From Allopusillimonas ginsengisoli (lineage in GTDB: Bacteria > Pseudomonadota > Gammaproteobacteria > Burkholderiales > Burkholderiaceae_B), in the NCBI RefSeq assembly GCF_004153455.1, contig NZ_SDQE01000008.1:119218-183217 (forward strand): a DNA stretch of 64,000 bases. Direction: 5' to 3'. Below, in pieces: positions 37,164-46,786 of this stretch (positions within the stretch are counted from its first letter, which is position 1; each line of letters starts with the position of its first letter). Both the position numbers and the translations under genes were made by a program. A model generated the notes under the pieces. The model ran no database searches. It saw only the letters and a list, made by a program, of their open reading frames with translations, and was not told the origin of the DNA.

Positions 37164-37958
37164 ATGCATCAGTACGAAGACTTCATGCGCCATGTCTACG
37201 AACACGGCACATTCAAATCCGATCGCACCGGCACGGGCACCCGCTCGGTCTTTGGCTACCAGATGCGATTCAACCTGAGCCAGGGCTTCCCCCTGATCAC
37301 CACCAAAAAACTGCACACCAAGAGCATCTTCATTGAACTGCTGTGGTTTCTTCGCGGCGACTCGAATGTGCGCTGGCTGCAGGAACAAGGCGTGACGATA
37401 TGGGATGAATGGGCAGGCCCCGATGGCGACCTCGGGCCAGTCTACGGGGTGCAGTGGCGATCCTGGCCCGCGCCCAATGGCGGCCATATCGACCAGATTT
37501 CGCAGTTGATGGCGCAAATCCGCGAAAACCCGGATTCGCGGCGGCATATCGTGTCCGCCTGGAACGTCGCCGACATCCCCAACATGGCCTTGCCGCCCTG
37601 CCATGCGTTCATGCAGTTTTATGTTGCCGATGGCAAGCTCTCATGCCAGCTTTATCAGCGCAGCGCGGACATTTTCCTGGGGGTTCCGTTCAATATCGCC
37701 AGCTATGCGCTGCTCACCCATCTGGTGGCGCAGCAATGCGACCTTGAGCCCGGCGATTTCATCTGGACCGGCGGCGATTGCCATCTGTACAGCAATCACA
37801 TGGAGCAGGTCGAGCTGCAGCTCTCGCGCGAGCCACGGCCCTACCCCACACTCAACATCAAGCGCAAGCCGGCGTCGATTTTCGACTACCGCTACGAAGA
37901 TTTCGACGTCGTGGGTTACGAACCTCATGCGCATATCAAGGCGCCCGTCGCCGTTTGA
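37164..37958 (+). CDS. thyA: Thymidylate synthase
   Basis: The 264-residue enzyme methylates dUMP to dTMP using methylene-tetrahydrofolate. Length equals the E. coli enzyme. Motifs include [17 protein letters not shown] (folate/phosphate site), the catalytic Cys in [12 protein letters not shown] (about residue 146), [18 protein letters not shown] and [12 protein letters not shown]. The frame is open upstream, but the ATG at 37164 starts the family N-terminus. Its usual partner folA lies 11 kb downstream at 49313. Confidence 0.98.
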   Translation: MHQYEDFMRHVYEHGTFKSDRTGTGTRSVFGYQMRFNLSQGFPLITTKKLHTKSIFIELLWFLRGDSNVRWLQEQGVTIWDEWAGPDGDLGPVYGVQWRSWPAPNGGHIDQISQLMAQIRENPDSRRHIVSAWNVADIPNMALPPCHAFMQFYVADGKLSCQLYQRSADIFLGVPFNIASYALLTHLVAQQCDLEPGDFIWTGGDCHLYSNHMEQVELQLSREPRPYPTLNIKRKPASIFDYRYEDFDVVGYEPHAHIKAPVAV

Positions 37959-38034
37959 GATCAGCCCTATCCCGCGGGGCGACAGCAACATCCGCCGTTG
38001 CGCCCGCTGCAGCCTCGTCACGCCGATCCTTCGA

Positions 38035-39489
38035 TTACAGTATTTCCATCTCCGATCGCAGATGCCGGTAGTCAAGCGCATGCAAATCAGCGGTATTCAC
38101 GCCCGGCGCGGCCACCACCAGGATCTCGTCCGCCAGTCCGGCAAAGTCGGCGCGAAAATGCACCGAACTCTTTAAAACCAGTACCTGATAGTCGGCGGGC
38201 TCGGCACCCACATGGCGCAACATGGCCTGATCGGCCGCCTGCTGCTTGCGCGTCGACACCACGATATCCAGCTCGCCCACCCGCACCCGCGCCATGGGGC
38301 CCAGATCCATCCGGCAGCCCCGATAAAATGGACCTGTGCCGATAAAGCGACCATTGCCCAGGCCCATCACGCGAAACGTGGCCTGTAGCGGCGGGCCGCC
38401 GACACCGCTGCGCCCGCCCAGGGGCTGGGTCAATGTATGGTCGACACCTGTGGCATGCGCCATGGCGGCAAACTCGGGGTCGCATACGATGCCTGCACAG
38501 GCAGCCCGCACCCCGCCTAGCAGCAACGCCCTGAGCAAATCCGTGGTGTCGCCGGACCCGCCCCCGCCTGGATTGTCCTGGGTATCGGCGAGAATGATGT
38601 TGCGCTGCCCGGCGAGCGCATGCCGAACGGCATCCTCCACGCTGAGCAGCCTGCCCGCGAACCCGGTTTTGGCCAGCACAGCCGCTTCATACAGGGCATC
38701 GGCGGCATGCGCCGCCGATGCCGCAGTATTGGCATAGACGAGCACCGAGGGGCCGCAATCCTGGATATCGGCCAGCGGAAAGCCTGGAATGAATTGCGCC
38801 AGGCGCACGGAGTCGTTCTGCAGCGACAGCGCCACATCCAGCAGATGCGCGCCCGGATGGGCGAGCGTGCTCTGCCAGGGCATGGGGATGACAAACGGCA
38901 AGCGGCGCCATGCGCAGTGCAGAGTCTCCCCCGCCAGGATGCGCGCCAATAGAGCCGCCGCGCGGCGGCCAGTGTCCGCCATATCGACATGCGGATAGCT
39001 GCGATACGCAACCAGGGCATGGGTGTTTTCTATCATGGCGCGGCTGACATTAGCATGGAAGTCGAGCGCCACCACTATGGGCAGCCCAGGCCTGAGCCAC
39101 CGCATGCGCGCCAACAGTTCGCCTTCCGCATCGTCCAGTTGCTCGGTCACCATCGCGCCGTGCAGATCAAGAAAGAGTGCATCAAGCTGAGGGTGCGCTG
39201 CCAGCCTTTGCTCAAGGCTGTCCAGCACCGCATCATAGGCAGCCTGCGCCACCGGCCCCGAGGGATTGGCCGAACACCACAGCAAGGGCGCCAGCGTATG
39301 CCCGGCCTGCTCGGCCGCTTCCACAAAGCCACTGATGGCCAGATTCATGTGCCGGGTTTCGTCAACCACCGCCTGGCCTTCCAGCATGCCAGGCCAGGCG
39401 TCGGCCTCGACAAAGCGCGCCAGTGGCGTGGCTCTTTCCTCAAAGGTATTGGTTTCGTGCAGGAATCCTGCAACGCCTATGACTGCCAT
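38035..39489 (-). CDS. M81 family metallopeptidase (MlrC-like)
   Basis: The 484-residue protein belongs to the MlrC/M81 family, first known from microcystin degradation, with a zinc-type active site. Visible are FLHETNTF (about residues 9-16), LDLHGAMVTE (about 110-119), VALDFHANVS (about 140-149), SYPHVDMADTGRRA and DTQDNPGGGGSGDTT. The start at 39489 has a very strong GGAGGGGAG site, so the nine codons before it are excluded. It is last of the minus-strand catabolic operon, where an amide hydrolase would fit deconjugation of a gamma-glutamyl product; that is inferred. Confidence 0.9.
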   Translation of the reverse strand: MAVIGVAGFLHETNTFEERATPLARFVEADAWPGMLEGQAVVDETRHMNLAISGFVEAAEQAGHTLAPLLWCSANPSGPVAQAAYDAVLDSLEQRLAAHPQLDALFLDLHGAMVTEQLDDAEGELLARMRWLRPGLPIVVALDFHANVSRAMIENTHALVAYRSYPHVDMADTGRRAAALLARILAGETLHCAWRRLPFVIPMPWQSTLAHPGAHLLDVALSLQNDSVRLAQFIPGFPLADIQDCGPSVLVYANTAASAAHAADALYEAAVLAKTGFAGRLLSVEDAVRHALAGQRNIILADTQDNPGGGGSGDTTDLLRALLLGGVRAACAGIVCDPEFAAMAHATGVDHTLTQPLGGRSGVGGPPLQATFRVMGLGNGRFIGTGPFYRGCRMDLGPMARVRVGELDIVVSTRKQQAADQAMLRHVGAEPADYQVLVLKSSVHFRADFAGLADEILVVAAPGVNTADLHALDYRHLRSEMEIL

Positions 39490-39562
39490 TCTCCCCTCCG
39501 TGATGCCACGCGGCAACCGCCATCACCGCGCTGCGCAAGCAGGGTGACGAGGGCTAAGCCGC

Positions 39563-40747
39563 TTATGCAAACGCCAGACCCCGCGCCAGCTTCCCGGCAT
39601 GCGCCTGTGTGAAGATGCGGGTATAGTCCTGCGCGGTATAGGCAATGGGGTTGGTCTGCGCCGAACCGTCGGCCACAGCCATCCTGCCGATCTCCTCGGC
39701 GCGGTCGGCGGGTATGCCGATTTCCGCCAGCGTGTGCGGTATGCCTATGGACGCCCGCAAGCGCAGCAGCCATTGCATGAAGCCGTCAAAATCAGGCGGA
39801 ACAAGGCCCATATACCTGGCCAGCCCCGCAATCGGTTCGAGAATGGCCTCGCGATTGGACGCCAGCACATAAGGCATGAGAATGGCATTCAGCGTGCCGT
39901 GATGGGCGTCGTATAGCGCGCCCAGCGGATGGGCCAGCGCGTGCATCGCCCCCAATCCTTTCTGAAAGGCCGTGGCGCCCATACACGACGCAACCAGCAT
40001 GTAGTGACGTGCGGTGATATTGCTGCCATCTTCCACCGCTGACGGCAGATAGCGTTGTATCAGGCGAATACCCTCCAGCGCGATGCCATGCGCCATAGGA
40101 TGATGCAAGGGTGAGCACAACGCCTCCAGGTTATGCGACAGCGCATCCATGCCCGTAGCTGCCGTCAAGCCTGCAGGCAGCCCCACACAGAGCTCGGCAT
40201 CGAGCACCACAACAGCCGGCAGCATACGCGCATGAAAAATAATACGCTTGATGTGCGCCTCCTCGTCCGTGATCACGGACGCGCGGCCAACCTCAGATCC
40301 CGTTCCCGCCGTGGTGGGCACGGCAACCACCGGCGCCATCCCTGCCACATTCACACGCAAATAGTTATCGCCGACGTCTTCGAAATCCCACAATGGCCTG
40401 CTCTGCCCCACCATGAGCGCGATCGCCTTGCCTGCATCCAGCGCCGACCCCCCGCCAAATGCAACGACGCCGTCGTGCCCACCGCAATGATAAGCATGGG
40501 CCCCCTGCTCGACGTTGCTGCCAGTAGGATTGCTCTTGATGCCGGAGAACACGCCGCAGGACAAGCCCCCCTCCTCGCACTGTTCCACGACGGCGCGGAA
40601 CACGGGCAAGTCGGCCAGCCCTGGATCGGTCACGAAAAGCGGACGTGACATGTTGAGCGCGCGGCAATGGCCGGCCAGTTCGCCGATGCGGCCCGGGCCC
40701 GCCTTGATCGCGGTCGGATAATTCCAGTTGACGTTGAGCTTGTTCAT
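39563..40747 (-). CDS. Iron-containing alcohol dehydrogenase
   Basis: The 394-residue group III dehydrogenase has the NAD loop GGGSALDAGKAIAL (about residues 98-111), VPTTAGTGSEVGRASVI, and the metal ligands in GMDALSHNLEALCS (Asp and His, about 195-210), MHALAHPLGALYDAHHGTLNAILMP (about 265-290). Length is standard. It stands 9 bases after the aldehyde dehydrogenase gene. In this operon it could oxidise a conjugated amino alcohol to an aldehyde. Confidence 0.93.
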   Translation of the reverse strand: MNKLNVNWNYPTAIKAGPGRIGELAGHCRALNMSRPLFVTDPGLADLPVFRAVVEQCEEGGLSCGVFSGIKSNPTGSNVEQGAHAYHCGGHDGVVAFGGGSALDAGKAIALMVGQSRPLWDFEDVGDNYLRVNVAGMAPVVAVPTTAGTGSEVGRASVITDEEAHIKRIIFHARMLPAVVVLDAELCVGLPAGLTAATGMDALSHNLEALCSPLHHPMAHGIALEGIRLIQRYLPSAVEDGSNITARHYMLVASCMGATAFQKGLGAMHALAHPLGALYDAHHGTLNAILMPYVLASNREAILEPIAGLARYMGLVPPDFDGFMQWLLRLRASIGIPHTLAEIGIPADRAEEIGRMAVADGSAQTNPIAYTAQDYTRIFTQAHAGKLARGLAFA

Positions 40748-40756
40748 GATCTGAAC

Positions 40757-42145
40757 CTAGGAGGTGCGCAGGTGAAAAGACTTGGTTTGCGTCAAGGCGT
40801 GATACCCCAGCGCCGACAACGATACGCCATGCCCGGTATTCTTGACGCCAGACCACGCCAGCGCCGGATCCAGATAATCACAGCGATTCATGAAAAACGT
40901 ACCCACTTCCAGCTCGCGCCCGATACGCATCGCCGCATCGGCATCCGCGGTGAAGACCGCCCCCGTCAGCCCGTAGGCACTGTCGTTCATCAGGGTGATC
41001 GCCTGGGCATCGCCGCGAACCGGCATAATGCCGGCCACCGGCCCGAAACATTCATCGTTCATGACGGCCATGTCGTGATTGACGTCGACCAGCAAAGCGG
41101 GCGCCACGTAAGCAGTGCCTTCCTGGGCAGCCGCAAAGCGCCTGCCATCGATCAGGTTGGATGCTCCCTGGCGCAGCGCGGCATCAATGACCCCGCGAAT
41201 CTCCTGTGCCGCGCTGTTGCGCACGACCGGGCCCAGCGTGGTGTCCGGGTCCATCGGATCGCCCAGCACGTATTCATGCGTCAGCGCCGCCGCGGCATCA
41301 ACGAAATCGTCATATATTGCGTGATCCACATAAACACGCTGTATGCCGCAGCACGATTGTCCCGCATTGAAAAAGGCCCCATCGACAATGGTTTCGACTG
41401 CCTGCGTCAGATCGGCATCAGCCCGTACATAAGCGGCATCGTTGCCGCCCAGCTCAAGGCCCCGGCCAATAAACCGGCCGACAGCCGCCGCCTCGATGGC
41501 TTCGCCACCCGGCACCGAGCCCGTAAATGATACATAATCAATTTCAGGCGCCTGCACCAGCCTGGCCACCGTTCCATGGTTGGCATGCACAAACTGGAAC
41601 ACGCCTTCGGGCAGCCCTGCTTCATGGAAGGCCCGGTACATCTGCTCTGCGCACAGCGGCGTTTGATCCGAATGCTTCAGAATGACTGCATTCCCTGCCG
41701 CCAATGCCGGCACGATGCTATTGACTGCGGTCAGCAAAGGGTAATTCCATGGCGCAACGGTAAGCACCACGCCCACCGGCTCCCGCGCAATAAAACGCGT
41801 CAACCCTTGCCGGACGGGCAGCTTGAGCGGCGACAGCGCTTGCGCCGCCGCATCCAGCATGTACATGGCCCGCTCTTCAAATCCGCGCACTTCACCCGGT
41901 GTATAGCGCAAAGGGCGCCCCATTTGCCGTGTAATCGCTTCGGCGATCTCCGGACCATGCGCCACAAAATCCCGCACGGCTTTGCGCAACAATGCGCAGC
42001 GCGTATCCAGCGACTCGTATTTCCAGGCACGCTGCGCTTTGCGCGCGCGCGTGAGCGTGGCCATGATTTGCGCGTCGGAAGCATAGCTGCGGTGCAGCAG
42101 CGCAGTGCCGTCTATGGGACTGATGACCGTCAATTCGGATGGCAT
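40757..42145 (-). CDS. Aldehyde dehydrogenase family protein
   Basis: The 462-residue NAD(P)-dependent enzyme oxidises an aldehyde to the acid. APWNYPLLTAVNSIVPALAAGN is the cofactor region, the general base Glu is in ELGGNDAAYV (about residue 231) and the catalytic Cys in FNAGQSCCGIQRV (about 265). PSW-like FMNRCDYLDPALAWSGVKNTGHG closes the domain. It lies between the glutamine-synthetase-like gene and the alcohol dehydrogenase, all on minus, and could finish the oxidation begun by that dehydrogenase. Confidence 0.94.
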   Translation of the reverse strand: MPSELTVISPIDGTALLHRSYASDAQIMATLTRARKAQRAWKYESLDTRCALLRKAVRDFVAHGPEIAEAITRQMGRPLRYTPGEVRGFEERAMYMLDAAAQALSPLKLPVRQGLTRFIAREPVGVVLTVAPWNYPLLTAVNSIVPALAAGNAVILKHSDQTPLCAEQMYRAFHEAGLPEGVFQFVHANHGTVARLVQAPEIDYVSFTGSVPGGEAIEAAAVGRFIGRGLELGGNDAAYVRADADLTQAVETIVDGAFFNAGQSCCGIQRVYVDHAIYDDFVDAAAALTHEYVLGDPMDPDTTLGPVVRNSAAQEIRGVIDAALRQGASNLIDGRRFAAAQEGTAYVAPALLVDVNHDMAVMNDECFGPVAGIMPVRGDAQAITLMNDSAYGLTGAVFTADADAAMRIGRELEVGTFFMNRCDYLDPALAWSGVKNTGHGVSLSALGYHALTQTKSFHLRTS

Positions 42146-42173
42146 GAAGAATCCTGTTTAAGCGCGCCGCCGT

Positions 42174-43559
42174 TCAGATGATTTCAAAGTAACGCGCCAG
42201 CTCCCAGTCTGTGACGTGGTGGCGGAACTGACGCTCTTCCCATTCTCGCGTACTTGCAAAATGCTCGACAAAAGCATCCCCAAAATAAGCGCGTGCCATC
42301 TCGGAAGCGCGCAGGTGCTGTGCTGCCTCCCACAGCGTGCCCGGCAGTTTCTGATGTGCAGGAAAGTCCTGCGCATAGGCATTGCCGCTCACCATGGTAT
42401 CTGGCGACAGTTCCTGTTCGATGCCGGCCAATCCAGAGGCCAGCGCCGCCGCCAATGCCAGATACGGATTGGCATCGGCCGACCCTATCCGCACCTCGAC
42501 CCGCTGCGACTTGCTCGAACCGGGAATGACGCGCAAGGCCGTCGTGCGATTCTCGACGCCCCACGTGGCGTCCAGCGGCGCCCAATAGCCAGGCACCAGT
42601 CGTGTATAGCTGTTGATGGTCTGGGCATACATTGCCATGACGTCCGGCATATAGCGCTGCAACCCGGCCACGAACTGCGCCTGCCTGGCGCTCATTGCAT
42701 AAGGTTGAGACGGATCATGAAAGACACTGCCTCCCGTGCTGCTATCCATGAGCGAAATATGGATATGGCCACTCTGGCCCGAATACTCGGCCGCCCATTT
42801 GGCCATGAAGGTCGCCATCAATCCGTGCTGCTCCGCCAGCGCCTTGCTGAACGTCTTGAACAGAAACCCCTTGTCGGCGGCATTGGCAAGGGTATCAACG
42901 GCGATCGCGGCCTCGAGTACGCCCGGGCCGGTCTCCGTGTGCAGGCTTTCGATCGGCATGTCCATGGCTTCGGACAGTGCAAGCAGGCTGGTGTAGAAAT
43001 CGCCATTGACGGTACTGCGCAGCACTGAATAGCCGAAGTTTCCCGGTGTCCAGGTTTCCAGATTGCGATAGCCTTTGGCGCGCACGGACTTGGGCGTCTC
43101 ATTGAACATAAAGAATTCATACTCCAGCGCCGCCAGGGCATCGAATCCCATTTCTTCCGCCTTGGCCAGCACCCGATGCAATACCCGACGCGGACAGATC
43201 TCGGCGGCCTTGCCATCCAGCTCAGCGATAAAAAACAGCATGTCCTCGCCGTTGATGCCTTTTTCCAGCGGCAGGCGACGACAGCTCGTCGGATCAATGC
43301 GCACCTGGGCGTCGGGGTAAGCCGTGTGCCAACCGGTGAACTGCACGTTGTCATACATGGCGTCGTTGGAATCCCAACCCATCACCACATCGCAGAACGC
43401 AAAGCCCGATTTCAGCGCCGATATGAACTTGTCCTTGCGCATGTATTTGCCGCGCATCACACCATCAATATCGGACAGGCCGATCTTGAAATGCGTCAGA
43501 CCGCTGGACTCGACCAGGCGTATCGCCTCGCTGGCATCCTTGACTCTGCGTTCCTGCAT
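42174..43559 (-). CDS. Glutamine-synthetase-like gamma-glutamyl-amine ligase (PuuA/GlnA-like)
   Basis: The 461-residue protein is a type-III-like glutamine synthetase homologue that probably joins glutamate to an amine other than ammonia. The N-terminal beta-grasp domain has FKIGLSDIDGVMRGKYM (about residues 24-40). ALEYEFFMF (metal Glu), GPGVLEAAI, SGHIHISLMD and the ATP/glutamate region ENRTTALRVIPGSSKSQRVEVRIGSADANPYLALAAALASG (about 345-385) follow. True nitrogen-assimilating GlnA has a Tyr-adenylation loop that I do not see here. Neighbouring alcohol and aldehyde dehydrogenases resemble gamma-glutamylation pathways for polyamines, isopropylamine and ethanolamine. Confidence 0.9.
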   Translation of the reverse strand: MQERRVKDASEAIRLVESSGLTHFKIGLSDIDGVMRGKYMRKDKFISALKSGFAFCDVVMGWDSNDAMYDNVQFTGWHTAYPDAQVRIDPTSCRRLPLEKGINGEDMLFFIAELDGKAAEICPRRVLHRVLAKAEEMGFDALAALEYEFFMFNETPKSVRAKGYRNLETWTPGNFGYSVLRSTVNGDFYTSLLALSEAMDMPIESLHTETGPGVLEAAIAVDTLANAADKGFLFKTFSKALAEQHGLMATFMAKWAAEYSGQSGHIHISLMDSSTGGSVFHDPSQPYAMSARQAQFVAGLQRYMPDVMAMYAQTINSYTRLVPGYWAPLDATWGVENRTTALRVIPGSSKSQRVEVRIGSADANPYLALAAALASGLAGIEQELSPDTMVSGNAYAQDFPAHQKLPGTLWEAAQHLRASEMARAYFGDAFVEHFASTREWEERQFRHHVTDWELARYFEII

Positions 43560-43594
43560 GTGTCGTCTCCGTTCTTGTTCTGAAGATCAAGTAT

Positions 43595-44401
43595 TTATGT
43601 GCCGACCGCCGCATGAATACACGCCAGCGCCTGCTGATGCAAGCCGGCATTGGCCGCCGCCAGCACGCGACCGCAGGAATGCATGGTCAAGGGCTTGCCT
43701 TCCCAGTCTGTAATGATGCCGCCTGCCGCCTTGATGATAGGCGCGACAGCCAGATAATCGTACGGCTGCAGCCCCGCCTCCATCACCAGATCGATGCACC
43801 CCGAGGCCAGCAAACCATAGCTATAGCAGTCTCCGCCATAGCGGCGAAGATACACCGCTCGGCTCAGCGTGTTGAATAGGGGAGCCTCATGGGCATCGAA
43901 AATATCGGGGTCTGTTGCATACAGGATGGCGTTCGCCAGCGTAGCCGTGTCGCGTGTATGGCAGGGTACGCCGTCCAGCGTTGCCGGCTGATTGGCCATG
44001 CCCACCCACCGCTCAGACGTCACAGGGATATCGATCAGGCCAAAAACAGGGTGGCCGCGATGCAGCAAGCCCAGCAGCGTGCCCCATAGCGGATGACCGG
44101 ATACAAAACTGCGCGTGCCGTCGATAGGGTCTATGGACCAGACGAATTCAGCGTCGGCGTGTTCCGTGCCGTACTCTTCGCCCAGAATGCCATGTGTGGG
44201 ATAACGCTGCCCGATGGCTTGGCGCAAAGCCTGCTCGACCTCGCGATCGGCAATCGTAACGGGACTTTCATCCGCCTTGGTGGTAATTGCCAATGGATGG
44301 CGAAAATTGCGCAAGGCGATGGCCCGGGACCGGGTGGCGATGTCTTCTGCAAAAAGCGCTATCTCGACTAAAAACGCGGGCTTTTGATGTATATCGTTCA
44401 T
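43595..44401 (-). CDS. Inositol-monophosphatase-family phosphatase
   Basis: The 268-residue Mg-dependent phosphatase has the family metal motifs GILGEEYG (about residues 72-79), WSIDPIDGTRSFVSG (about 88-102) and GGDCYSYGLLASGCIDLVMEAGLQPYDYLAVAPIIKAAGG (about 190-230). It resembles the histidinol-phosphatase-like branch. The start at 44401 gives the usual length; the long upstream extension would run through the promoter region. First gene of the minus-strand operon, divergent from a phosphonate-type importer, so an imported phosphorylated compound is a plausible substrate. Confidence 0.9.
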   Translation of the reverse strand: MNDIHQKPAFLVEIALFAEDIATRSRAIALRNFRHPLAITTKADESPVTIADREVEQALRQAIGQRYPTHGILGEEYGTEHADAEFVWSIDPIDGTRSFVSGHPLWGTLLGLLHRGHPVFGLIDIPVTSERWVGMANQPATLDGVPCHTRDTATLANAILYATDPDIFDAHEAPLFNTLSRAVYLRRYGGDCYSYGLLASGCIDLVMEAGLQPYDYLAVAPIIKAAGGIITDWEGKPLTMHSCGRVLAAANAGLHQQALACIHAAVGT

Positions 44402-44483
44402 GGCGGGCTTCTCGAGTACTGACCAGTAAAAGCGCTGTGCTGCCTGATTTACTTCGCCTCGGCCGGTGGGTTGCCTGAAAATA

Positions 44484-44512
44484 ATTCTATACACGCTTGC
44501 ATAAATAAGCAA
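44484..44512 (-). promoter_or_regulatory. Promoter of the catabolic operon with overlapping operator-like repeat
   Basis: On minus, TTGCTT (44507-44512) and TAGAAT (44484-44489) are spaced by 17 bases, about 80 bases before the phosphatase gene. The quasi-palindrome TGCATAAATAAGCA (44498-44511) overlaps the -35 box and could be the operator of the DeoR regulator. Confidence 0.45.
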
Positions 44513-44635
44513 ATTTCCACAAAATAACAACCACGGCGAAATCAAGCCATTTAGCCTGAAAAGAAATACGAAGCAGCACTCCCTCTGTTGTTCAAGCAAA
44601 ATCCAAAACGCTTAAAAAAAGAGTCAGGAGACACC

Positions 44636-45646
44636 ATGAAAGCTTCACACACGTTCGTACTGGCACTGGCTGTCCTGGGCACACTGGGCCTCAGGACAGC
44701 ACAGGCCGGCTCCATCACCGTCTATACCGCGCTCGAAAACGACGAAATCTCCGAATACATGGATCTGGCCAAAAAGGCATTGCCGGACATCACCGTGCAT
44801 GTGCTGCGCCTGTCTACCGGCGATCTCGCCGCACGGCTATTGGCAGAATCCAAGAACCCTCGCAACGATGTCATCTGGGGCTTTGCCGTCACCAACATGC
44901 TGGACCCGCGCATTCAGGCGCTGCTTCAACCCTATATGCCTGAAGCCGCCTCCAAACTGCCTGACATCTATCGCGACAAAAACAATAAATGGTTCGCGGC
45001 CACAGGCTACATGGCAGCCTTCTGTGTCAACACCAAGCGTCTTGAAAGCAAGAAACTGCCCATGCCTGCCTCATGGCAAGACCTGACCAACCCCGTTTAC
45101 AAAGGCGAGATCGTCATGCCCAATCCCGCCGCCTCCGGGACCGGCTATCTGCAGATCGCCGCCCTCCTCCAGGGCATGGGCGACGATAAAGGCTGGCAAT
45201 TGATTGCCGACCTGGACAAGAACATGGCCCAATACACGGACTCGGGTTCGCGGCCGTGCAAAATGGCCCGCACCGGCGAATACACCATAGGCGCCTCCTT
45301 CGCCTTCCCGGCCATGCAGTCCATCGAAGAAGGATTCCCGATCAAGATGGTGATCCCCAGCGATTACGACGGCTACGAGCTGGAGGCTTCCGGCCTGATG
45401 GCGACCACCAAGAATGCCGAAGATGCCAAACGTTTTCTGGACTGGACGCTGTCACCGGAAGTGGCCAGCCTGTACAAAAAATACAAGGAAATCGTCACCA
45501 TCCCCGGCATTACGCCGTCGGACGCCTCGCTCAAGGCTGGTCTGCCGGAAGATGTATCCACCGTTCTGTACCCGATCGATTTTGAAAAGTCGGCGCATGA
45601 TCGCGCAGACATCATCAAGAAGTGGCAGCAAACCACTCAAAAGTAG
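44636..45646 (+). CDS. 2-aminoethylphosphonate-type ABC transporter substrate-binding protein
   Basis: The 336-residue periplasmic binding protein starts with a signal peptide (cleaved after LRTAQA, about residue 23). The mature part begins SITVYTALENDEI, the pattern of the 2-aminoethylphosphonate (PhnS-like) and iron(III)-type binding proteins. Downstream LAESKNPRNDVIWGFAVTNML, NPAASGTGYLQIAALLQGMG and MVIPSDYDGYELEASGLM follow the same family. Its AGGAG site is clear at 44627. The ligand could be 2-AEP or another small phosphorylated or anionic amine. Confidence 0.88.
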   Translation: MKASHTFVLALAVLGTLGLRTAQAGSITVYTALENDEISEYMDLAKKALPDITVHVLRLSTGDLAARLLAESKNPRNDVIWGFAVTNMLDPRIQALLQPYMPEAASKLPDIYRDKNNKWFAATGYMAAFCVNTKRLESKKLPMPASWQDLTNPVYKGEIVMPNPAASGTGYLQIAALLQGMGDDKGWQLIADLDKNMAQYTDSGSRPCKMARTGEYTIGASFAFPAMQSIEEGFPIKMVIPSDYDGYELEASGLMATTKNAEDAKRFLDWTLSPEVASLYKKYKEIVTIPGITPSDASLKAGLPEDVSTVLYPIDFEKSAHDRADIIKKWQQTTQK

Positions 45647-45778
45647 ACATCATTATGTGCGGGGAGACGAGCGCAGCCGCGTGCTCAATATAAAAGGAGA
45701 GCACGCGGCAGGCTTGGCACAAGACAAGCAGTGAGAGGTACGCCATCAAGCATGCTGGCGCCGGAAACCGGGGACAAC

Positions 45779-46786
45779 ATGACCTTAGAGATTAGCAACG
45801 TATGCAAGGACTTCGACTCGTTTGTCGCGCTGAAAGACATCAACCTCACTGTAGGCGAGCATGAGTTTGTTTGCCTGCTCGGCCCCAGTGGCTGCGGCAA
45901 GACCACATTGCTGCGCATCATCGCTGGCCTGCTTCCGCTTTCCAGCGGCAGCCTGAGCTTCGCGGGAAAAGACCTGAGCCATGTGCCTGCGCGCGAGCGC
46001 GGCTTCGGCATCGTGTTTCAGTCGTACTCGCTGTTCCCTAACATGACAGCGGCGCAGAACATCGGCTATGGCCTGCGTATTCGCCGGGAATCCGCAGCCC
46101 GGATCGAGACGCGAACACAGGAACTGCTCAATCTGATCCAGCTTTCGCATCTGGCGCAACGCTATCCCTGGCAACTGTCGGGCGGCCAACAACAGCGTGT
46201 GGCATTGGCGCGCGCGCTGGCAGTCGATCCCAAGCTCATCTTGCTTGATGAACCCTTGTCGGCACTGGATGCCCGCGTGCGCAACGAAATGCGGGTGGAG
46301 ATTCGGGAAGTGCAGCGTCGGCTCAAGATTCCGACCATCATGGTGACCCATGACCAGGAAGAAGCCTTGATGCTGGCCGACCGCATTGTCTGCATGAACA
46401 ACGGCGGCATCGAGCAGGTGGGATCGCCGCAAGCACTTTACCTGCATCCGCAAACCCGCTTTGTGGCGGACTTTGTGGGCATCAGCAACCTGTTGTCCAC
46501 AGCATGGGTGCGCGCACATCTGCCCCACCTGCTGGAAAGCAGGCCTGCCGGCGACGATGACGCATTGGAGGTATGCGTACGACCGGAGAACATTCTGGTG
46601 TTGCCGGAAGTTGACGGCGATGCCGTCATTACGGCCATCACCTTTCTGGGCAATCTCAGCCGCCTGCGCGTCGATTGGCATGACCGCATGTTTATCGTCG
46701 AAGCGCCCCGCGCAACGGCATTGCAGACCGGTTCGCGCGTGCGCCTGCAGCTTGACGCCCAGTTCTGCAGCTGGGTCAGACGATGA
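45779..46786 (+). CDS. ABC transporter ATP-binding protein of the same importer
   Basis: The 335-residue ATPase has Walker A GPSGCGKTTLLR (about residues 37-48), signature [15 protein letters not shown] (about 135-149), Walker B LILLDEPLSALDA and the switch His in IMVTHDQEEA. A C-terminal TOBE-like regulatory domain starts near 240 (VRPENILVLPE). This is the PotA/FbpC/PhnT type. I chose the ATG at 45779 over two further starts upstream because the family N-terminus (MTLEISNVCKDF) begins there. It overlaps the permease start by 4 bases. Confidence 0.93.
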   Translation: MTLEISNVCKDFDSFVALKDINLTVGEHEFVCLLGPSGCGKTTLLRIIAGLLPLSSGSLSFAGKDLSHVPARERGFGIVFQSYSLFPNMTAAQNIGYGLRIRRESAARIETRTQELLNLIQLSHLAQRYPWQLSGGQQQRVALARALAVDPKLILLDEPLSALDARVRNEMRVEIREVQRRLKIPTIMVTHDQEEALMLADRIVCMNNGGIEQVGSPQALYLHPQTRFVADFVGISNLLSTAWVRAHLPHLLESRPAGDDDALEVCVRPENILVLPEVDGDAVITAITFLGNLSRLRVDWHDRMFIVEAPRATALQTGSRVRLQLDAQFCSWVRR

